Shown here: positions 29,318 to 37,626 of the stretch, piece by piece
Position numbering within the stretch: the first letter of the stretch is position 1
Layout of the letters: every line of letters starts with the position of its first letter
NCBI GenBank assembly: GCA_019454145.1
Contig: CP075366.1
Location: 2,645,564 to 2,709,563 of the forward strand
Direction of reading: 5' to 3'
Origin: Fimbriimonadaceae bacterium
GTDB taxonomy: Bacteria; Armatimonadota; Fimbriimonadia; Fimbriimonadales; Fimbriimonadaceae
Length of the DNA: 64,000 nt
The notes under the pieces: model-generated
The model's database searches: none
What the model was told of the DNA's origin: nothing
What the model saw: the letters and a program-made list of their open reading frames with translations, nothing else
Position numbers and translations under genes: made by a program

Positions 29318-30646
29318 TTAGGCAAGCACAGGCTGTTGCCAAGCGGGTGCCATGGCTTTGCTTTCGGCGGATTTGACCATCGAAGTTCCGTGTTTGATGT
29401 AGTACTCAAACTCCTCAGGGAAGACTCGGAGAGCAGCTGCGACCGGCCAGGCGGCGGCGTCACCTAATCCACAGAACGACCGACCATCAATCTGTTCAGT
29501 GATCTGCAGGAGCAGTTCCATATCTCCTGGCTGACCGTTGCCCATCACGATGCGGCGGAGGATTTGCTCCATCCACTTGGTGCCTTCGCGGCAAGGAGTG
29601 CACTTACCGCACGATTCGTTGGCGTAAAACAGTGCGGTTCGCCAAATAAAACTGACGATGCAAGTGTGTTCGTTCAGGAACATACAGGCACCGGAACCGA
29701 CCATGGTTTTAACCTCAGCCATTTCTTCGTAGCCGATCACTGCGATTTCCGTATCTGTAGCGTTGATGATCGGAACCGAAGAACCTCCAGGAACGCAGGC
29801 TTTGAGCTTGCCGCCCTTCATTCCGCCTGAGAGTTCCAGCAGTTCCATGAGCGTGGTGCCGAATTCGATTTCGTAGTTGCCGGGCTTGTTCACATGACCC
29901 GAAACAGAGAAGAGCTTGGTTCCGCGGGAATTTTTGGTCGATGCGCCGAGGGTTGCGTACCACTCGCCGCCGCGATCCACGATGTATGGGGCACAGCAGT
30001 AAGTTTCGACGTTGTTGATGACGGTTGGTCGGTCGAACAAACCAGCAATGGTTGGCAAAGGGGCGTGAGGGAATTTGAGCCGAGGCATCCCACGTTCGCC
30101 CATCAGTGATGACATGAGGGCGGATTCTTCGCCACATTCGTAGGAGCCAGCTCCCAGGTGGATGTATAGATCGAAATCGAATCCTGATCCTTGGATGTTT
30201 TTGCCGAGATAACCACCGGCGTAGGCTTCATCGATCGCGTTACGGAGCGAACGAGCGGCATCTACGAATTCGCCGCGGATGTAGATGTAGCCAACCTCAG
30301 CTTGAGTGCAGAAGCCAGCGATGGTCATGCCTTCGATCAGTTCAAAGGGGCATTCTTCCATCAGTTGCTTATCTTTAAAGGTGCCAGGCTCGCCTTCGTC
30401 GGCGTTGCACAAAATGTAGTGGGGTTGGGTTTTATCTTTGGGGATGCCGTTCCACTTGATCCAAGTAGGGAAGCCAGCCCCGCCGCGACCTCGAAGACCG
30501 GATGCTTTGACTTCATCAATGATCGCTTGCTTTTCCATTTTCAGGGATTTCTTTAACCCTTTGTAGCCGTCATTTGCCAGATACCCCTTGAGGGTACGAA
30601 AATCGGGCTTATGAGCGTGTTCGAAAAGCAATTTGAGTTCGGCCAT
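29318..30646 (-). CDS. nuoF: NADH-quinone oxidoreductase subunit F
   Basis: 442 residues. NuoF oxidises NADH with FMN and passes electrons to the first 4Fe-4S cluster in the peripheral arm of complex I. The FMN and NADH motifs RGRGGAGFPTWIKW and NADEGEPGTFKD and the cluster motif CGKCTPCREG with a later cysteine (FCGLGD) are present. It is the last of the minus-strand nuo series and is separated from nuoE by two plus-strand prepilin units. Its own upstream region faces the promoter of unit 2. Confidence 0.97.
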   Translation of the reverse strand: MAELKLLFEHAHKPDFRTLKGYLANDGYKGLKKSLKMEKQAIIDEVKASGLRGRGGAGFPTWIKWNGIPKDKTQPHYILCNADEGEPGTFKDKQLMEECPFELIEGMTIAGFCTQAEVGYIYIRGEFVDAARSLRNAIDEAYAGGYLGKNIQGSGFDFDLYIHLGAGSYECGEESALMSSLMGERGMPRLKFPHAPLPTIAGLFDRPTVINNVETYCCAPYIVDRGGEWYATLGASTKNSRGTKLFSVSGHVNKPGNYEIEFGTTLMELLELSGGMKGGKLKACVPGGSSVPIINATDTEIAVIGYEEMAEVKTMVGSGACMFLNEHTCIVSFIWRTALFYANESCGKCTPCREGTKWMEQILRRIVMGNGQPGDMELLLQITEQIDGRSFCGLGDAAAWPVAAALRVFPEEFEYYIKHGTSMVKSAESKAMAPAWQQPVLA

Positions 30647-30723
30647 GACGCACCTTAGATTCTACTCAGAATGAAGAATGCAGTTTCAGGCTTAGCACAA
30701 AATAATCGGCTGACGTGTTTTGC

Positions 30724-30752
30724 TTGCTTTTCATCACGACATTCTATATAAT
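30724..30752 (+). promoter_or_regulatory. sigma-70 promoter of unit 2
   Basis: TTGCTT, 17 nt, then a perfect TATAAT, 46 nt before the prepilin ATG. This is the best-matching promoter in the window. Confidence 0.75.
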
Positions 30753-30767
30753 TAGGTCTGAAGGCCT

Positions 30768-30787
30768 GTTTCCAAATAATTGGGAAC
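30768..30787. repeat. GTTnCC-N8-GGGAAC inverted repeat, unit 2
   Basis: GTTTCC, 8 A/T-rich nt, GGGAAC. It begins about 9 nt after the expected transcription start and ends 11 nt before the prepilin ATG, so it could act as an operator or an RNA hairpin. Confidence 0.55.
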
Positions 30788-30798
30788 TTGAAATTCAA

Positions 30799-31686
30799 AT
30801 GAAAAAACGAGCATTCACATTGATTGAACTGCTGGTTGTTATCGCAATCATTGCAATCCTAGCAGCCATTCTCTTCCCAGTCTTTGCTCAGGCAAAGGTA
30901 GCTGCGAAGAAAACTCAAGCACTCTCTAACATCAAGCAACAAGGTACTGGAACCATGATTTACCTGGCGGACTACGACGATAAGTTTCCATCTGCATGGG
31001 CAACTTACAACAGCGCAGGAAGTTTCGCTTACTGGTGGTCCTATGGTGCAACGGTTCCGGCAGGTTGGGCCGATCCATCTACTTTGTATCTGGAAGAAGA
31101 AGATAAGATCCAATGGGCCAACTCAACCCAACCTTATCGCAAGAATTTTCAAATGCTGGAAATGCCCGGGCAAGTTTCAGTTCCCGTCAACTTCCCATTC
31201 GCACCTGGCAAGAAATCAAAATCCAAAGTCGGTTTCTCGATGAACGGTTTCTTGAATAACTACGATCACACTGCAATTGCGCAAGTCAGTAGAACACCCC
31301 TTTTCTGGCAGGATGATGATAACTGGGATGGTCTAGCATGGGCTAACCCATATATGCAGTGTACTGGAACTGGTCCTTGCAGATACAGTTCGATTGATGA
31401 CTGTAACATTCAAAGTGGAGTTGGCAACCCAGCCTTCTGCACCAATATGTGGGCGGGTCTAAAATTCTTTAGATATGGTCGAGGTGCGGTTGTTGTCTAT
31501 TCAGATACATCAGCACGGTCAGTCATTTATGGTCATAAAATTGGTGCACCAGCTGCTCCAACAACGCCATATCACAAAACGAACCCACACCGTTACTACT
31601 CAGCAGATGGTACGGGCAACTCGCCATACTACTGCGGTACCAAGCTTGTCGAATGTCTTTTCGCTCCGGATATAGAGGACAAATGA
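30799..31686 (+). CDS. H-type prepilin-like protein, unit 2
   Basis: 295 residues from the ATG at 30799 (the frame is open upstream but the prepilin leader begins here: MKKRA|FTLIE). Hydrophobic helix about residues 6-26, then IYLADYDDKFPSAW, the C-x6-C pair near GTGPCRY, VYSDTSARS in place of the usual D-S-A-K-F, and a C-terminal FAPD. Its TGA overlaps the start of the lipoprotein gene (ATGA). It is on the plus strand, back to back with nuoF. Function unknown. Confidence 0.92.
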   Translation: MKKRAFTLIELLVVIAIIAILAAILFPVFAQAKVAAKKTQALSNIKQQGTGTMIYLADYDDKFPSAWATYNSAGSFAYWWSYGATVPAGWADPSTLYLEEEDKIQWANSTQPYRKNFQMLEMPGQVSVPVNFPFAPGKKSKSKVGFSMNGFLNNYDHTAIAQVSRTPLFWQDDDNWDGLAWANPYMQCTGTGPCRYSSIDDCNIQSGVGNPAFCTNMWAGLKFFRYGRGAVVVYSDTSARSVIYGHKIGAPAAPTTPYHKTNPHRYYSADGTGNSPYYCGTKLVECLFAPDIEDK

Positions 31687-31883
31687 AACGGCTTACCATT
31701 GCAGTTGTGTCAGTAATTTTCCTGGGCCTTGCGGTTGGTTGTTCAAGCTCAGAACCGACCCCGAACAAGGCTTCGGATTACGCGTCGCCCGACTCTGCAT
31801 CAGCTCCAGACGAAGCAGTGATGCAGCAGAAGTTGGATGCTCAGCAATCGGCTGGTGGTCGTAGTGCGGCGCCAGGAAAGTAG
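31683..31883 (+). CDS. small lipoprotein, unit 2
   Basis: 66 residues, starting at the ATG that overlaps the prepilin stop by 4 nt. Signal peptide with lipobox LAVGC; the mature tail is Ser/Ala/Pro/Gln-rich and predicted disordered, ending GGRSAAPGK. The same length as the lipoproteins of units 1, 4 and 5. Confidence 0.85.
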   Translation: MKRLTIAVVSVIFLGLAVGCSSSEPTPNKASDYASPDSASAPDEAVMQQKLDAQQSAGGRSAAPGK

Positions 31884-31919
31884 CAATTCTACAGACCTGC
31901 GGTAGAAAAGTAACAAAGC

Positions 31920-31957
31920 GACCGATCACTGATAACTTCAGAGATCGGTCACTTATT
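31920..31957 (+). terminator. probable terminator of unit 2
   Basis: GACCGATC and GATCGGTC form an 8 bp stem with a 15 nt loop, 36 nt after the lipoprotein stop. The T tract is weak. Confidence 0.5.
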
Positions 31958-31986
31958 TGGTCGAAGAATAGAAGATTGATTGATAA

Positions 31987-32700
31987 TCAGTCTATGGGGC
32001 TATTGTTGAAGCTGGAAACGACGAATTTCGTACCAATTTCTGAATTGCCCTGAATACCTTCAATGCCTGCATGGCTAGTGATATCAATATCTTGGTCAAA
32101 TCCTCCTGCGATAGTAAGAATCCAGTAGGGGCCTGAAGCATCCGAACCATAGATCGCTGTGCCAGCGGTTCCGCTTACGTAAGCATAGTCAGGGTTGCTA
32201 GAGTTGTGGTGAATCGGATAGGAGGTGTTTTGATCAATATATTCGTCATACACACCAATTCCGTAACTATGTAGAACGTTGTACCCGTATGACCCCCAGC
32301 CTATATTTGCGACTGAGCAAAAGCCTTGCGGCAACTGGCTGACACCAAAAATGAAAGAAGCTGCTCTCCCCACTTGATATACATCAACAGTTGCACCAAA
32401 TGATCGAGCAGCAGGTGGTGACCCGGCACCTATGTATCGGATTTTAAACTTCGCATCATAGTTGGATAGCTTTGATTCGTTTGGAGTTAAATCGCCATGT
32501 GATGTGGCAACACCTATGGCATCTGTAACAATAAGTGACTTGCCAACTGAACTATATAAAGGATCAACGAAAGTTACTGGTGAACCATTGTGTGTGTGGC
32601 TACCAGTTACGTTTTCAACCCAAGAGGTTTCTACTTGCCAGTCGGCCGTTGTCTTCGGCGAGAGGAGCATGCTTGCGAGTAATGTTGTGAGAAGCATCAA
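31987..32700 (-). CDS. secreted protein of unknown function within the prepilin array
   Basis: 237 residues with a short signal peptide. The mature part is beta-rich, with YDAKFKIRYIG near residue 80 and several Gly/Tyr-rich turns. The minus-strand protein at 36820-37581 has a comparable signal, size and IKFKIRWTG segment, so the two may be distantly related. It lies between units 2 and 3 on the opposite strand and is not paired with a lipoprotein. Confidence 0.65.
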   Translation of the reverse strand: MMLLTTLLASMLLSPKTTADWQVETSWVENVTGSHTHNGSPVTFVDPLYSSVGKSLIVTDAIGVATSHGDLTPNESKLSNYDAKFKIRYIGAGSPPAARSFGATVDVYQVGRAASFIFGVSQLPQGFCSVANIGWGSYGYNVLHSYGIGVYDEYIDQNTSYPIHHNSSNPDYAYVSGTAGTAIYGSDASGPYWILTIAGGFDQDIDITSHAGIEGIQGNSEIGTKFVVSSFNNSPID

Positions 32701-32849
32701 TATCTGAGATCACGGTCTTTACATTGTTTTGTTACAGGCAAAAATAATCATCTCCCAATTGATTGCGAATGATATCAAAGGGTTGGGTTACATAAAGGAG
32801 TCCGGAAGTGTGTCTTCCATTCAACTGTGCGTGAAAATTCATTAATTAA

Positions 32850-32878
32850 GGGAACTCGCAAAAACCGAATTTGAGTAG
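32850..32878 (+). promoter_or_regulatory. possible ECF-like promoter of unit 3
   Basis: GGGAACTC, exactly 15 nt, then GAGTAG. Unit 6 has GGGAACTC-15 nt-GCGTAG and unit 4 GGGAACTT-15 nt-GAATAA. GGAAC is the usual core of ECF sigma -35 elements. Each pair is followed within ~10 nt by a hairpin. Confidence 0.45.
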
Positions 32879-32887
32879 CGCTTAGTG

Positions 32888-32939
32888 GAGACAGCTAGGC
32901 CTTTGCGAATTCGCGGAGGTTGGCTGTCTCTTTTTCTTT
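32888..32939 (+). terminator. terminator-like hairpin in the leader of unit 3
   Basis: GAGACAGC and GCTGTCTC flank an inner helix around GCGAATTCGC and are followed by TTTTTCTTT. The only upstream gene is divergent, so this is either an attenuator or a stabilising 5' structure of the prepilin mRNA. The ATG is 22 nt further on. Confidence 0.65.
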
Positions 32940-32961
32940 CTCGAGAAAAGGAAATTAAGCT

Positions 32962-33852
32962 ATGAAAAAAGCATTTACATTGATTGAACTGCTGGTCGTC
33001 ATCGCGATCATTGCAATTCTAGCGGCAATCTTATTCCCAGTTTTCGCGCAAGCCAAAGTTGCGGCCAAGAAAACTCAAGACATATCAAACGAAAAGCAAA
33101 TTGCTACATCCGTTATGATTTACTCAACGGACTACGATGATCTCTATCCCCTCGCATTTGCTTCGGATAGCACGGGCACATTCACATTTTCGTACATCGA
33201 TACACCGGCGGATTGGGATCCAACGGTATCTGCGACTTATCATAATCGAAGAAGGCATGTCTTCCCCAACTCGACAATGTCTTACATCAAAAACAAGCAA
33301 ATTTTTGCTTCGCCTGGTGGAAACGAAGAGCCATTAAGCGGTTGGGTGTACACAGCAGGATTGCCATTTTTTAATAACGGCTATCACTTTAACGGCCTGC
33401 TCACAGCATATTCCCAAACAGCAGTAAATGATGTCGCTAAATTACGGATGCTGACCATGACCCAAGGCAACCATAACGTTAAGGGTGCAACATACGCACA
33501 GCCTTCTTTGATCTGCAACGTGACCACTTCACCTTGCCAATATGTGCCTTCTACTGCTACCTGCTCAAGTGCGCGCAACGGAGAGTGGAGTGAATTAACT
33601 GATCCAGCTGGCCGCAGTATGTGGGTTTTTGGACAAGGTGTTAATGCAGTATATGCAGATACTCACGCCAAATTCACTCGTGTGGCAGGGGCAGCAGTGC
33701 AATTTAGTGATTATCGCAATGACTTCTGGGCACGATATAACGCTGGCGGAAAACCAACTTGGAATGAATGGCAAGATAACAATTTCTGCCACACAATGCT
33801 ATTCATGCCCGACTTTGACTTCGAAAACTTTGGGACGCCAAACTTCTACTAA
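32962..33852 (+). CDS. H-type prepilin-like protein, unit 3
   Basis: 296 residues: [13 protein letters not shown] leader and helix, [25 protein letters not shown], cysteine pair within SLICNVTTSPCQYVPS, VYADTHAKF, and a C-terminal FMPDFDF. AAGGA lies 10 nt before the ATG. The lipoprotein gene begins 1 nt after its stop. Homologous to the other five prepilins, but with replaced residues at several conserved positions, so the copies have diverged considerably. Confidence 0.92.
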   Translation: MKKAFTLIELLVVIAIIAILAAILFPVFAQAKVAAKKTQDISNEKQIATSVMIYSTDYDDLYPLAFASDSTGTFTFSYIDTPADWDPTVSATYHNRRRHVFPNSTMSYIKNKQIFASPGGNEEPLSGWVYTAGLPFFNNGYHFNGLLTAYSQTAVNDVAKLRMLTMTQGNHNVKGATYAQPSLICNVTTSPCQYVPSTATCSSARNGEWSELTDPAGRSMWVFGQGVNAVYADTHAKFTRVAGAAVQFSDYRNDFWARYNAGGKPTWNEWQDNNFCHTMLFMPDFDFENFGTPNFY

Positions 33853-33853
33853 G

Positions 33854-34039
33854 ATGAAATATGTGATTCTTATAGCAGGAGTTTTGAGCACTTGTCTTTT
33901 CGCAGGTTGTTCTCAAGATGATTCAGGAGCAGGGGAGTACAAAGAACCTGCCGCTGGCACTTACAATGCTGGTGAAGCGGCTCCGGCAAACGGCAAAGCC
34001 CGTGGTAACACTATGGGCATGGGCACCGAAGAAAAATAA
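33854..34039 (+). CDS. small lipoprotein, unit 3
   Basis: 61 residues from the ATG at 33854, just after the prepilin stop. Signal segment with lipobox LFAGC; a short mature tail rich in Gly, Ala, Pro and Glu. The shortest of the six partners. Confidence 0.82.
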   Translation: MKYVILIAGVLSTCLFAGCSQDDSGAGEYKEPAAGTYNAGEAAPANGKARGNTMGMGTEEK

Positions 34040-34046
34040 ATAAGAG

Positions 34047-34076
34047 GGTGCGCCCCATTGGGGCGCACCGCATTTA
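34047..34076. terminator. bidirectional terminator between unit 3 and nuoE
   Basis: GGTGCGCCCC and GGGGCGCACC form a perfect 10 bp stem with a 3 nt loop between the convergent unit 3 and nuoE genes. T-rich sequence follows on both strands. Confidence 0.8.
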
Positions 34077-34685
34077 GTTCTTACCGTCTTTCAAATGAAC
34101 TTTGACGATTTCGTCTGCAAGTTTCACGACCGTAGATTCTTGGCTTTTAAGAGTGTCGATGAGCTTGTCAATGTAAGCGGCGTCCACGGGGCCGTGGTAT
34201 TCGTCGCCTATTTGAAGCAATGGTGCTCGGTCGCAAGCGTTGAGACATTCCACTTCGTGCAACGTAAATAATCCGTCGGCAGTAGTTTCGCCGAATTCTA
34301 CGCCGAGCTTTGCTTTGAGGTGATCGGCAATTCGGTACGCCCCACACACATGGCAGGAAAGGCAAGTGCACACCTCGATCATGTGCTTGCCCACAGCGTG
34401 AGCGGTGTTATACATACTGTAAAACGTCGCGACACCTTCAACTTCAGCGTAGGATCGTTCTAATCGGTGGGCAACTTCGGCAATTGCGTTGGCACTCAAG
34501 TATCCGCCATATTCGCGCTGAGCGATCCAAAGGCCTGGCAGAATACACGCCTTTTCCTCTGGATAATGAGTTTTGAGTGCGTTGAGTTGGTCAATCGCGG
34601 TTTGCGAAAACTTCAGCTCCAAGTCTTCAGGACGGGGAGCCTTGGGTCGTTCATTGACCGCGCCGAGTTGGATGAGGTCGCTCAT
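34074..34685 (-). CDS. nuoE: NADH-quinone oxidoreductase subunit E
   Basis: 203 residues. NuoE carries the 2Fe-2S cluster N1a next to NuoF. Its four cysteines lie in CTCLSC (Cys-x4-Cys) and, about 35 residues later, CLNAC (Cys-x3-Cys). The upstream helical region EYGGYLSANAIAEVAHRLERSYAEVEGVATFYSMY is typical. It is cut off from nuoF by units 2 and 3 and from nuoD by unit 4, a GNAT gene and a secreted protein gene. Confidence 0.96.
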   Translation of the reverse strand: MSDLIQLGAVNERPKAPRPEDLELKFSQTAIDQLNALKTHYPEEKACILPGLWIAQREYGGYLSANAIAEVAHRLERSYAEVEGVATFYSMYNTAHAVGKHMIEVCTCLSCHVCGAYRIADHLKAKLGVEFGETTADGLFTLHEVECLNACDRAPLLQIGDEYHGPVDAAYIDKLIDTLKSQESTVVKLADEIVKVHLKDGKN

Positions 34686-34765
34686 CGGTAGGTTCTATTC
34701 TACTGAATTTTGGTGAGCTGGCCCAGGGTTTATATCTCCCATTTAGGCTAAAAATTAGAGAATGA

Positions 34766-34804
34766 AAATGGAATCTGGCTCGTAACGTGCAAACGAGCCA
34801 GATT
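34766..34804 (-). terminator. terminator of unit 4
   Basis: AATCTGGCTCG and CGAGCCAGATT form a perfect 11 bp stem immediately after the lipoprotein gene on the minus strand, followed by CCATTTTC. Confidence 0.8.
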
Positions 34805-34811
34805 ATTTTTC

Positions 34812-35012
34812 TTATTGTCCTCGGAGGTCTGAAGGTGCAGTTCGAGGCTTTGCTTCAGATTGCTCTCGAAGAGCTTTTGCCGGAGGATTGGTTGTTTCCA
34901 TCCCCTTGGCGGCTTCAGCATCCCCTGCCGTCGGTGCAGGTTCTCCAGAACAACCAACAACTGCAATAGCCGCGATTGCCGCGAAGAGAGCCAGGACAAA
35001 CTTTGTCTTCAT
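34812..35012 (-). CDS. small lipoprotein, unit 4
   Basis: 66 residues from the ATG at 35012, overlapping the prepilin stop (TAATG). Signal peptide and lipobox IAVVGC. The tail shares NPPAKALREQ with the unit 1 lipoprotein, showing that these two arose by duplication. Confidence 0.85.
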   Translation of the reverse strand: MKTKFVLALFAAIAAIAVVGCSGEPAPTAGDAEAAKGMETTNPPAKALREQSEAKPRTAPSDLRGQ

Positions 35013-35917
35013 TACGGCCAAAGTTCCTCAACCGGAGTGCCAACAATTGTGCCGTCCCAGTCTGGGGCGAAGTGGTACATGTGGCAGTAGTTGGCATCGT
35101 ACCAACCGCCGCCAGGAGTTCCATCTTGCTTGTATTGGGTGTATGGGTCGTTGTTGAAGTCAGAAGCTCCACCGTAGCTCATGCCAAGCTTTTTGAACTT
35201 AGCTGAAGTATCGGCATGAACCCAGTTTTCGCCGTTCCCATAAATATGGTGGCTTCCCATCGGATCCAGAGTGATGGCATATGTCCAGGCTCCGTTTTGC
35301 GCATCGCCATCGCAGGTAGGGGTGGTAGGCACATAAGTGCATCCAGCCGCGCTGTTTGGGCAATAAAGCTGCGGATCGGAAAGTCCATAGCCTTGGATGT
35401 TAATGTTGCCGTAGAACGAAGTCCACATTGGAACGTTGCTGATTCTTTCCATTGCCGTTGAGCTATACGACTGCAGCAGTCCGTTGAACGTATAGCCAAC
35501 TTCTCCGACTGACTTTACAGCAATGCTGAAATCATCTCCGGTGATATTCGAAGTCCGTCCATCCACTTTGAGCAGCTGCATATTCTTGCGATATGGCTCG
35601 GTGGAGTTAGCGGGATGGGCACCGACAAATGATAGGTAAGCAGAGCTATTGCCTGGATACCAATCAGCGGGTACGTCGTGCAAGTATGTGTGGCCCCATC
35701 CGATAGAAGGATGCCACCCATAGGCGAGCGGGTAAAGGTCATCGTAGTCACCAAGGTAGATCGCAGTTGCGGTACCGACTTGCTTAAGCTCTGCCAGACT
35801 CTTTGTCTTCTTGGCGGCAACTTTCGCTTGGGCGAACACAGGGAAAAGGATTGCTGCCAGGATTGCGATGATGGCAATGACCACGAGCAGTTCAATCAAT
35901 GTGAAGGCTTTCTTCAT
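35012..35917 (-). CDS. H-type prepilin-like protein, unit 4
   Basis: 301 residues: [44 protein letters not shown], cysteine pair in YCPNSAAGCTYVP, VHADTSAKFKKLG and FAPDWDG near the C-terminus. It is closest to prepilin 1 by eye: they share GGASDF/NGASDY and the CHxxxFxPDWDG ending. Its partner lipoprotein is also closest to that of unit 1. Confidence 0.92.
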   Translation of the reverse strand: MKKAFTLIELLVVIAIIAILAAILFPVFAQAKVAAKKTKSLAELKQVGTATAIYLGDYDDLYPLAYGWHPSIGWGHTYLHDVPADWYPGNSSAYLSFVGAHPANSTEPYRKNMQLLKVDGRTSNITGDDFSIAVKSVGEVGYTFNGLLQSYSSTAMERISNVPMWTSFYGNINIQGYGLSDPQLYCPNSAAGCTYVPTTPTCDGDAQNGAWTYAITLDPMGSHHIYGNGENWVHADTSAKFKKLGMSYGGASDFNNDPYTQYKQDGTPGGGWYDANYCHMYHFAPDWDGTIVGTPVEELWP

Positions 35918-35981
35918 TATTCTTTCTGTTTATCCTCAAGGCCGAATCCAATGATTGCGGACTCTAATCAGCGAGAAAACT

Positions 35982-35994
35982 CCCGCCTACCGGG
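35982..35994 (-). promoter_or_regulatory. leader hairpin of unit 4
   Basis: On the minus strand CCCG-GTAGG-CGGG is followed by AGTTTTCT, about 6 nt after the expected transcription start. Short stem, so weaker than those of units 3 and 6. Confidence 0.3.
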
Positions 35995-36006
35995 TGGACG
36001 GAACGA

Positions 36007-36035
36007 TTATTCGGGATCGTTCAAATAAAGTTCCC
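36007..36035 (-). promoter_or_regulatory. possible ECF-like promoter of unit 4
   Basis: On the minus strand GGGAACTT, exactly 15 nt, then GAATAA; the spacing equals that of units 3 and 6. Confidence 0.4.
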
Positions 36036-36049
36036 AAAAATTTGGCAAC
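36030..36049. repeat. GTTnCC-N8-GGGAAC inverted repeat, unit 4
   Basis: On the minus strand GTTGCC, 8 A/T nt, GGGAAC. Its right arm is also the proposed -35 box, so a bound repressor would occlude the promoter. Confidence 0.5.
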
Positions 36050-36224
36050 ACAATAGAAAGAGGAAATAACACATAAAAAAAAGTGGTATTCAACTAATAA
36101 TAGACAACTAATTAAGTTCAAAGGTGCACATAGGGTGGTGCTTTTCTTTATACAACGAATCTAAGGGCGGATTATTGCATTTGCAATTTGTTGTAAGGCT
36201 TTGGGCCTGTTATCAGTTGTTCCG

Positions 36225-36743
36225 CTACCGAGCAGTTAGGGCTAGAAGATCGTTAAATGCGTAAATTTCATCGGGGTAAGGAATGCCCCCGACTTCAAAA
36301 GTGCCCGAGCAGAAGAATTCGGCACCTAAATGGATGTAAAGCGATTTTGCGCGAGCGTTTTCTGCGAACACTCCGATCATCATTCCCGAGAATCCTTGAC
36401 TGAGCGAATGCGCCGCGTTCTCACGGATCAAGGAGGTTGCAATCCCTTGGCCTTCATATTCCGGCAGTACATACAAACTGGCCAACATATTTTTGTGCGG
36501 CCAATCTTCGTTAAATGGATAAGGCATCCAGAGGGAATAGGCGACAACTTTGGAATTTGAGTCTGCAACAAGCAGGTGATCACCCTGCTCAATTCGGGTT
36601 CTGAATTTTTCTGCCTCGACTTCAATGCTGAGGGATGAAAGGTGCTCGGCAGAAATGATGTTGGCATAGCCCTTGCGCCAGGATTGGATTTTGACTTGAG
36701 CAAGAGGTACGGCGTCTGAATCTATTGCTAACCGAATTAACAT
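36225..36743 (-). CDS. GNAT-family N-acetyltransferase
   Basis: 172 residues from the ATG at 36743; a longer frame would begin inside the preceding terminator. The acetyl-CoA motif is LYVLPEYEGQGIATSLI at about residues 90-106, with the C-terminal NARAKSLYIHLGAEFFCSG typical of GNATs. The substrate is unknown. Confidence 0.88.
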   Translation of the reverse strand: MLIRLAIDSDAVPLAQVKIQSWRKGYANIISAEHLSSLSIEVEAEKFRTRIEQGDHLLVADSNSKVVAYSLWMPYPFNEDWPHKNMLASLYVLPEYEGQGIATSLIRENAAHSLSQGFSGMMIGVFAENARAKSLYIHLGAEFFCSGTFEVGGIPYPDEIYAFNDLLALTAR

Positions 36744-36750
36744 ACTGCCA

Positions 36751-36783
36751 CAAAAAGAATACAATCTCCAAAACCGGAGATTG
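36751..36783 (-). terminator. terminator of the secreted-protein gene at 36820
   Basis: CAATCTCC and GGAGATTG form an 8 bp stem with a 6 nt loop, followed on the minus strand by a T-rich run. Confidence 0.8.
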
Positions 36784-36819
36784 CATTCACAAGGGAAATT
36801 ATTGAGGTTTTTCTAGATT

Positions 36820-37581
36820 TTAGATACTAGAGCCATTCACCAGCTTAAGCTTATGGAACCATTCCACTTGCATTGAAGCAGCAGTCCAGGGATCAATTTG
36901 TGTAGCTAGTAATTCAACATCAAATTCTTCAGGTGTCCCAGTATCATAAAGTGAAACAGTGGCCTCGGCTTCCCACTGATTAGTACCAACTACGCTCCAA
37001 GATCCAAAAGTAACATTGATATCTCGATAAACAAGCGGGGTAGAGGAACCCAAATAGTAAGTAGCACTGATTGGCATTGTAGGATCAACCTGCAAGATAT
37101 TGAGACCATACCAACTCGAATCATAGGGCACGCTGATGTCGTCTCTCAATACTGTCTTCGCACTACCATTGACATAACCGTTCATACCGCTCGGGGTCTG
37201 ACAAAACTCATTGATTAGATAAGAAGTTTCAACAACACCAGTAGTGTTTGCTGGTGGCGTATCCAGTGCGTTATTACCCGTCCATCTAATTTTGAACTTG
37301 ATAGTAATGTCATCCCGATCAAGGAAGAAGGATGTTCCAGGATAAGTAATTGTATAACCAGGGCGATCAACCTGAAATCCACCTTCTGCTTCATATTGAA
37401 CGATGCGGTTTGGATAATCACTGTAAGTGCTCGATTGCCAGAGACATCCGCGGTTAATTTGTACTCTAGGCCAAGTACCTGCCGAGTGAGTAGCTTGACC
37501 ACTCACGTAGCTCATAGTTCCAGCTTGAGAGACTGCTGCTGCGATAACACAAAGTGCGGTTGCGAATAGTTTTCGTACCAT
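36820..37581 (-). CDS. secreted protein of unknown function within the array
   Basis: 253 residues with a clear signal peptide ending near SQA (about residue 20). The mature part is beta-rich with many aromatic and Asn/Thr residues and contains ITIKFKIRWTGNN near residue 95. No catalytic motif is seen. It may be distantly related to the protein at 31987-32700. It has its own terminator and lies between the GNAT gene and nuoD. Confidence 0.65.
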   Translation of the reverse strand: MVRKLFATALCVIAAAVSQAGTMSYVSGQATHSAGTWPRVQINRGCLWQSSTYSDYPNRIVQYEAEGGFQVDRPGYTITYPGTSFFLDRDDITIKFKIRWTGNNALDTPPANTTGVVETSYLINEFCQTPSGMNGYVNGSAKTVLRDDISVPYDSSWYGLNILQVDPTMPISATYYLGSSTPLVYRDINVTFGSWSVVGTNQWEAEATVSLYDTGTPEEFDVELLATQIDPWTAASMQVEWFHKLKLVNGSSI

Positions 37582-37626
37582 TTCAGCTAGGGAGACCGAA
37601 ATGATGGATTGATTGTAACGAATTGG

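Larger units (their letters stand above)
35918..36224. other. 307 bp intergenic region, promoter and leader of unit 4
   Basis: No gene is seen. It holds the possible ECF-like promoter and inverted repeat of unit 4 at 36007-36049, a short leader hairpin at 35982-35994, and A/T-rich sequence after the GNAT gene. Confidence 0.6.

Noticed and set aside
32701-32961. c-di-GMP (GEMM) riboswitch before prepilin 3
   Set aside because: GGGAACTCGCAAAAACC loosely recalls a GEMM block, but the other conserved blocks are missing and the same GGGAACT element is better explained as a promoter shared with units 4 and 6.
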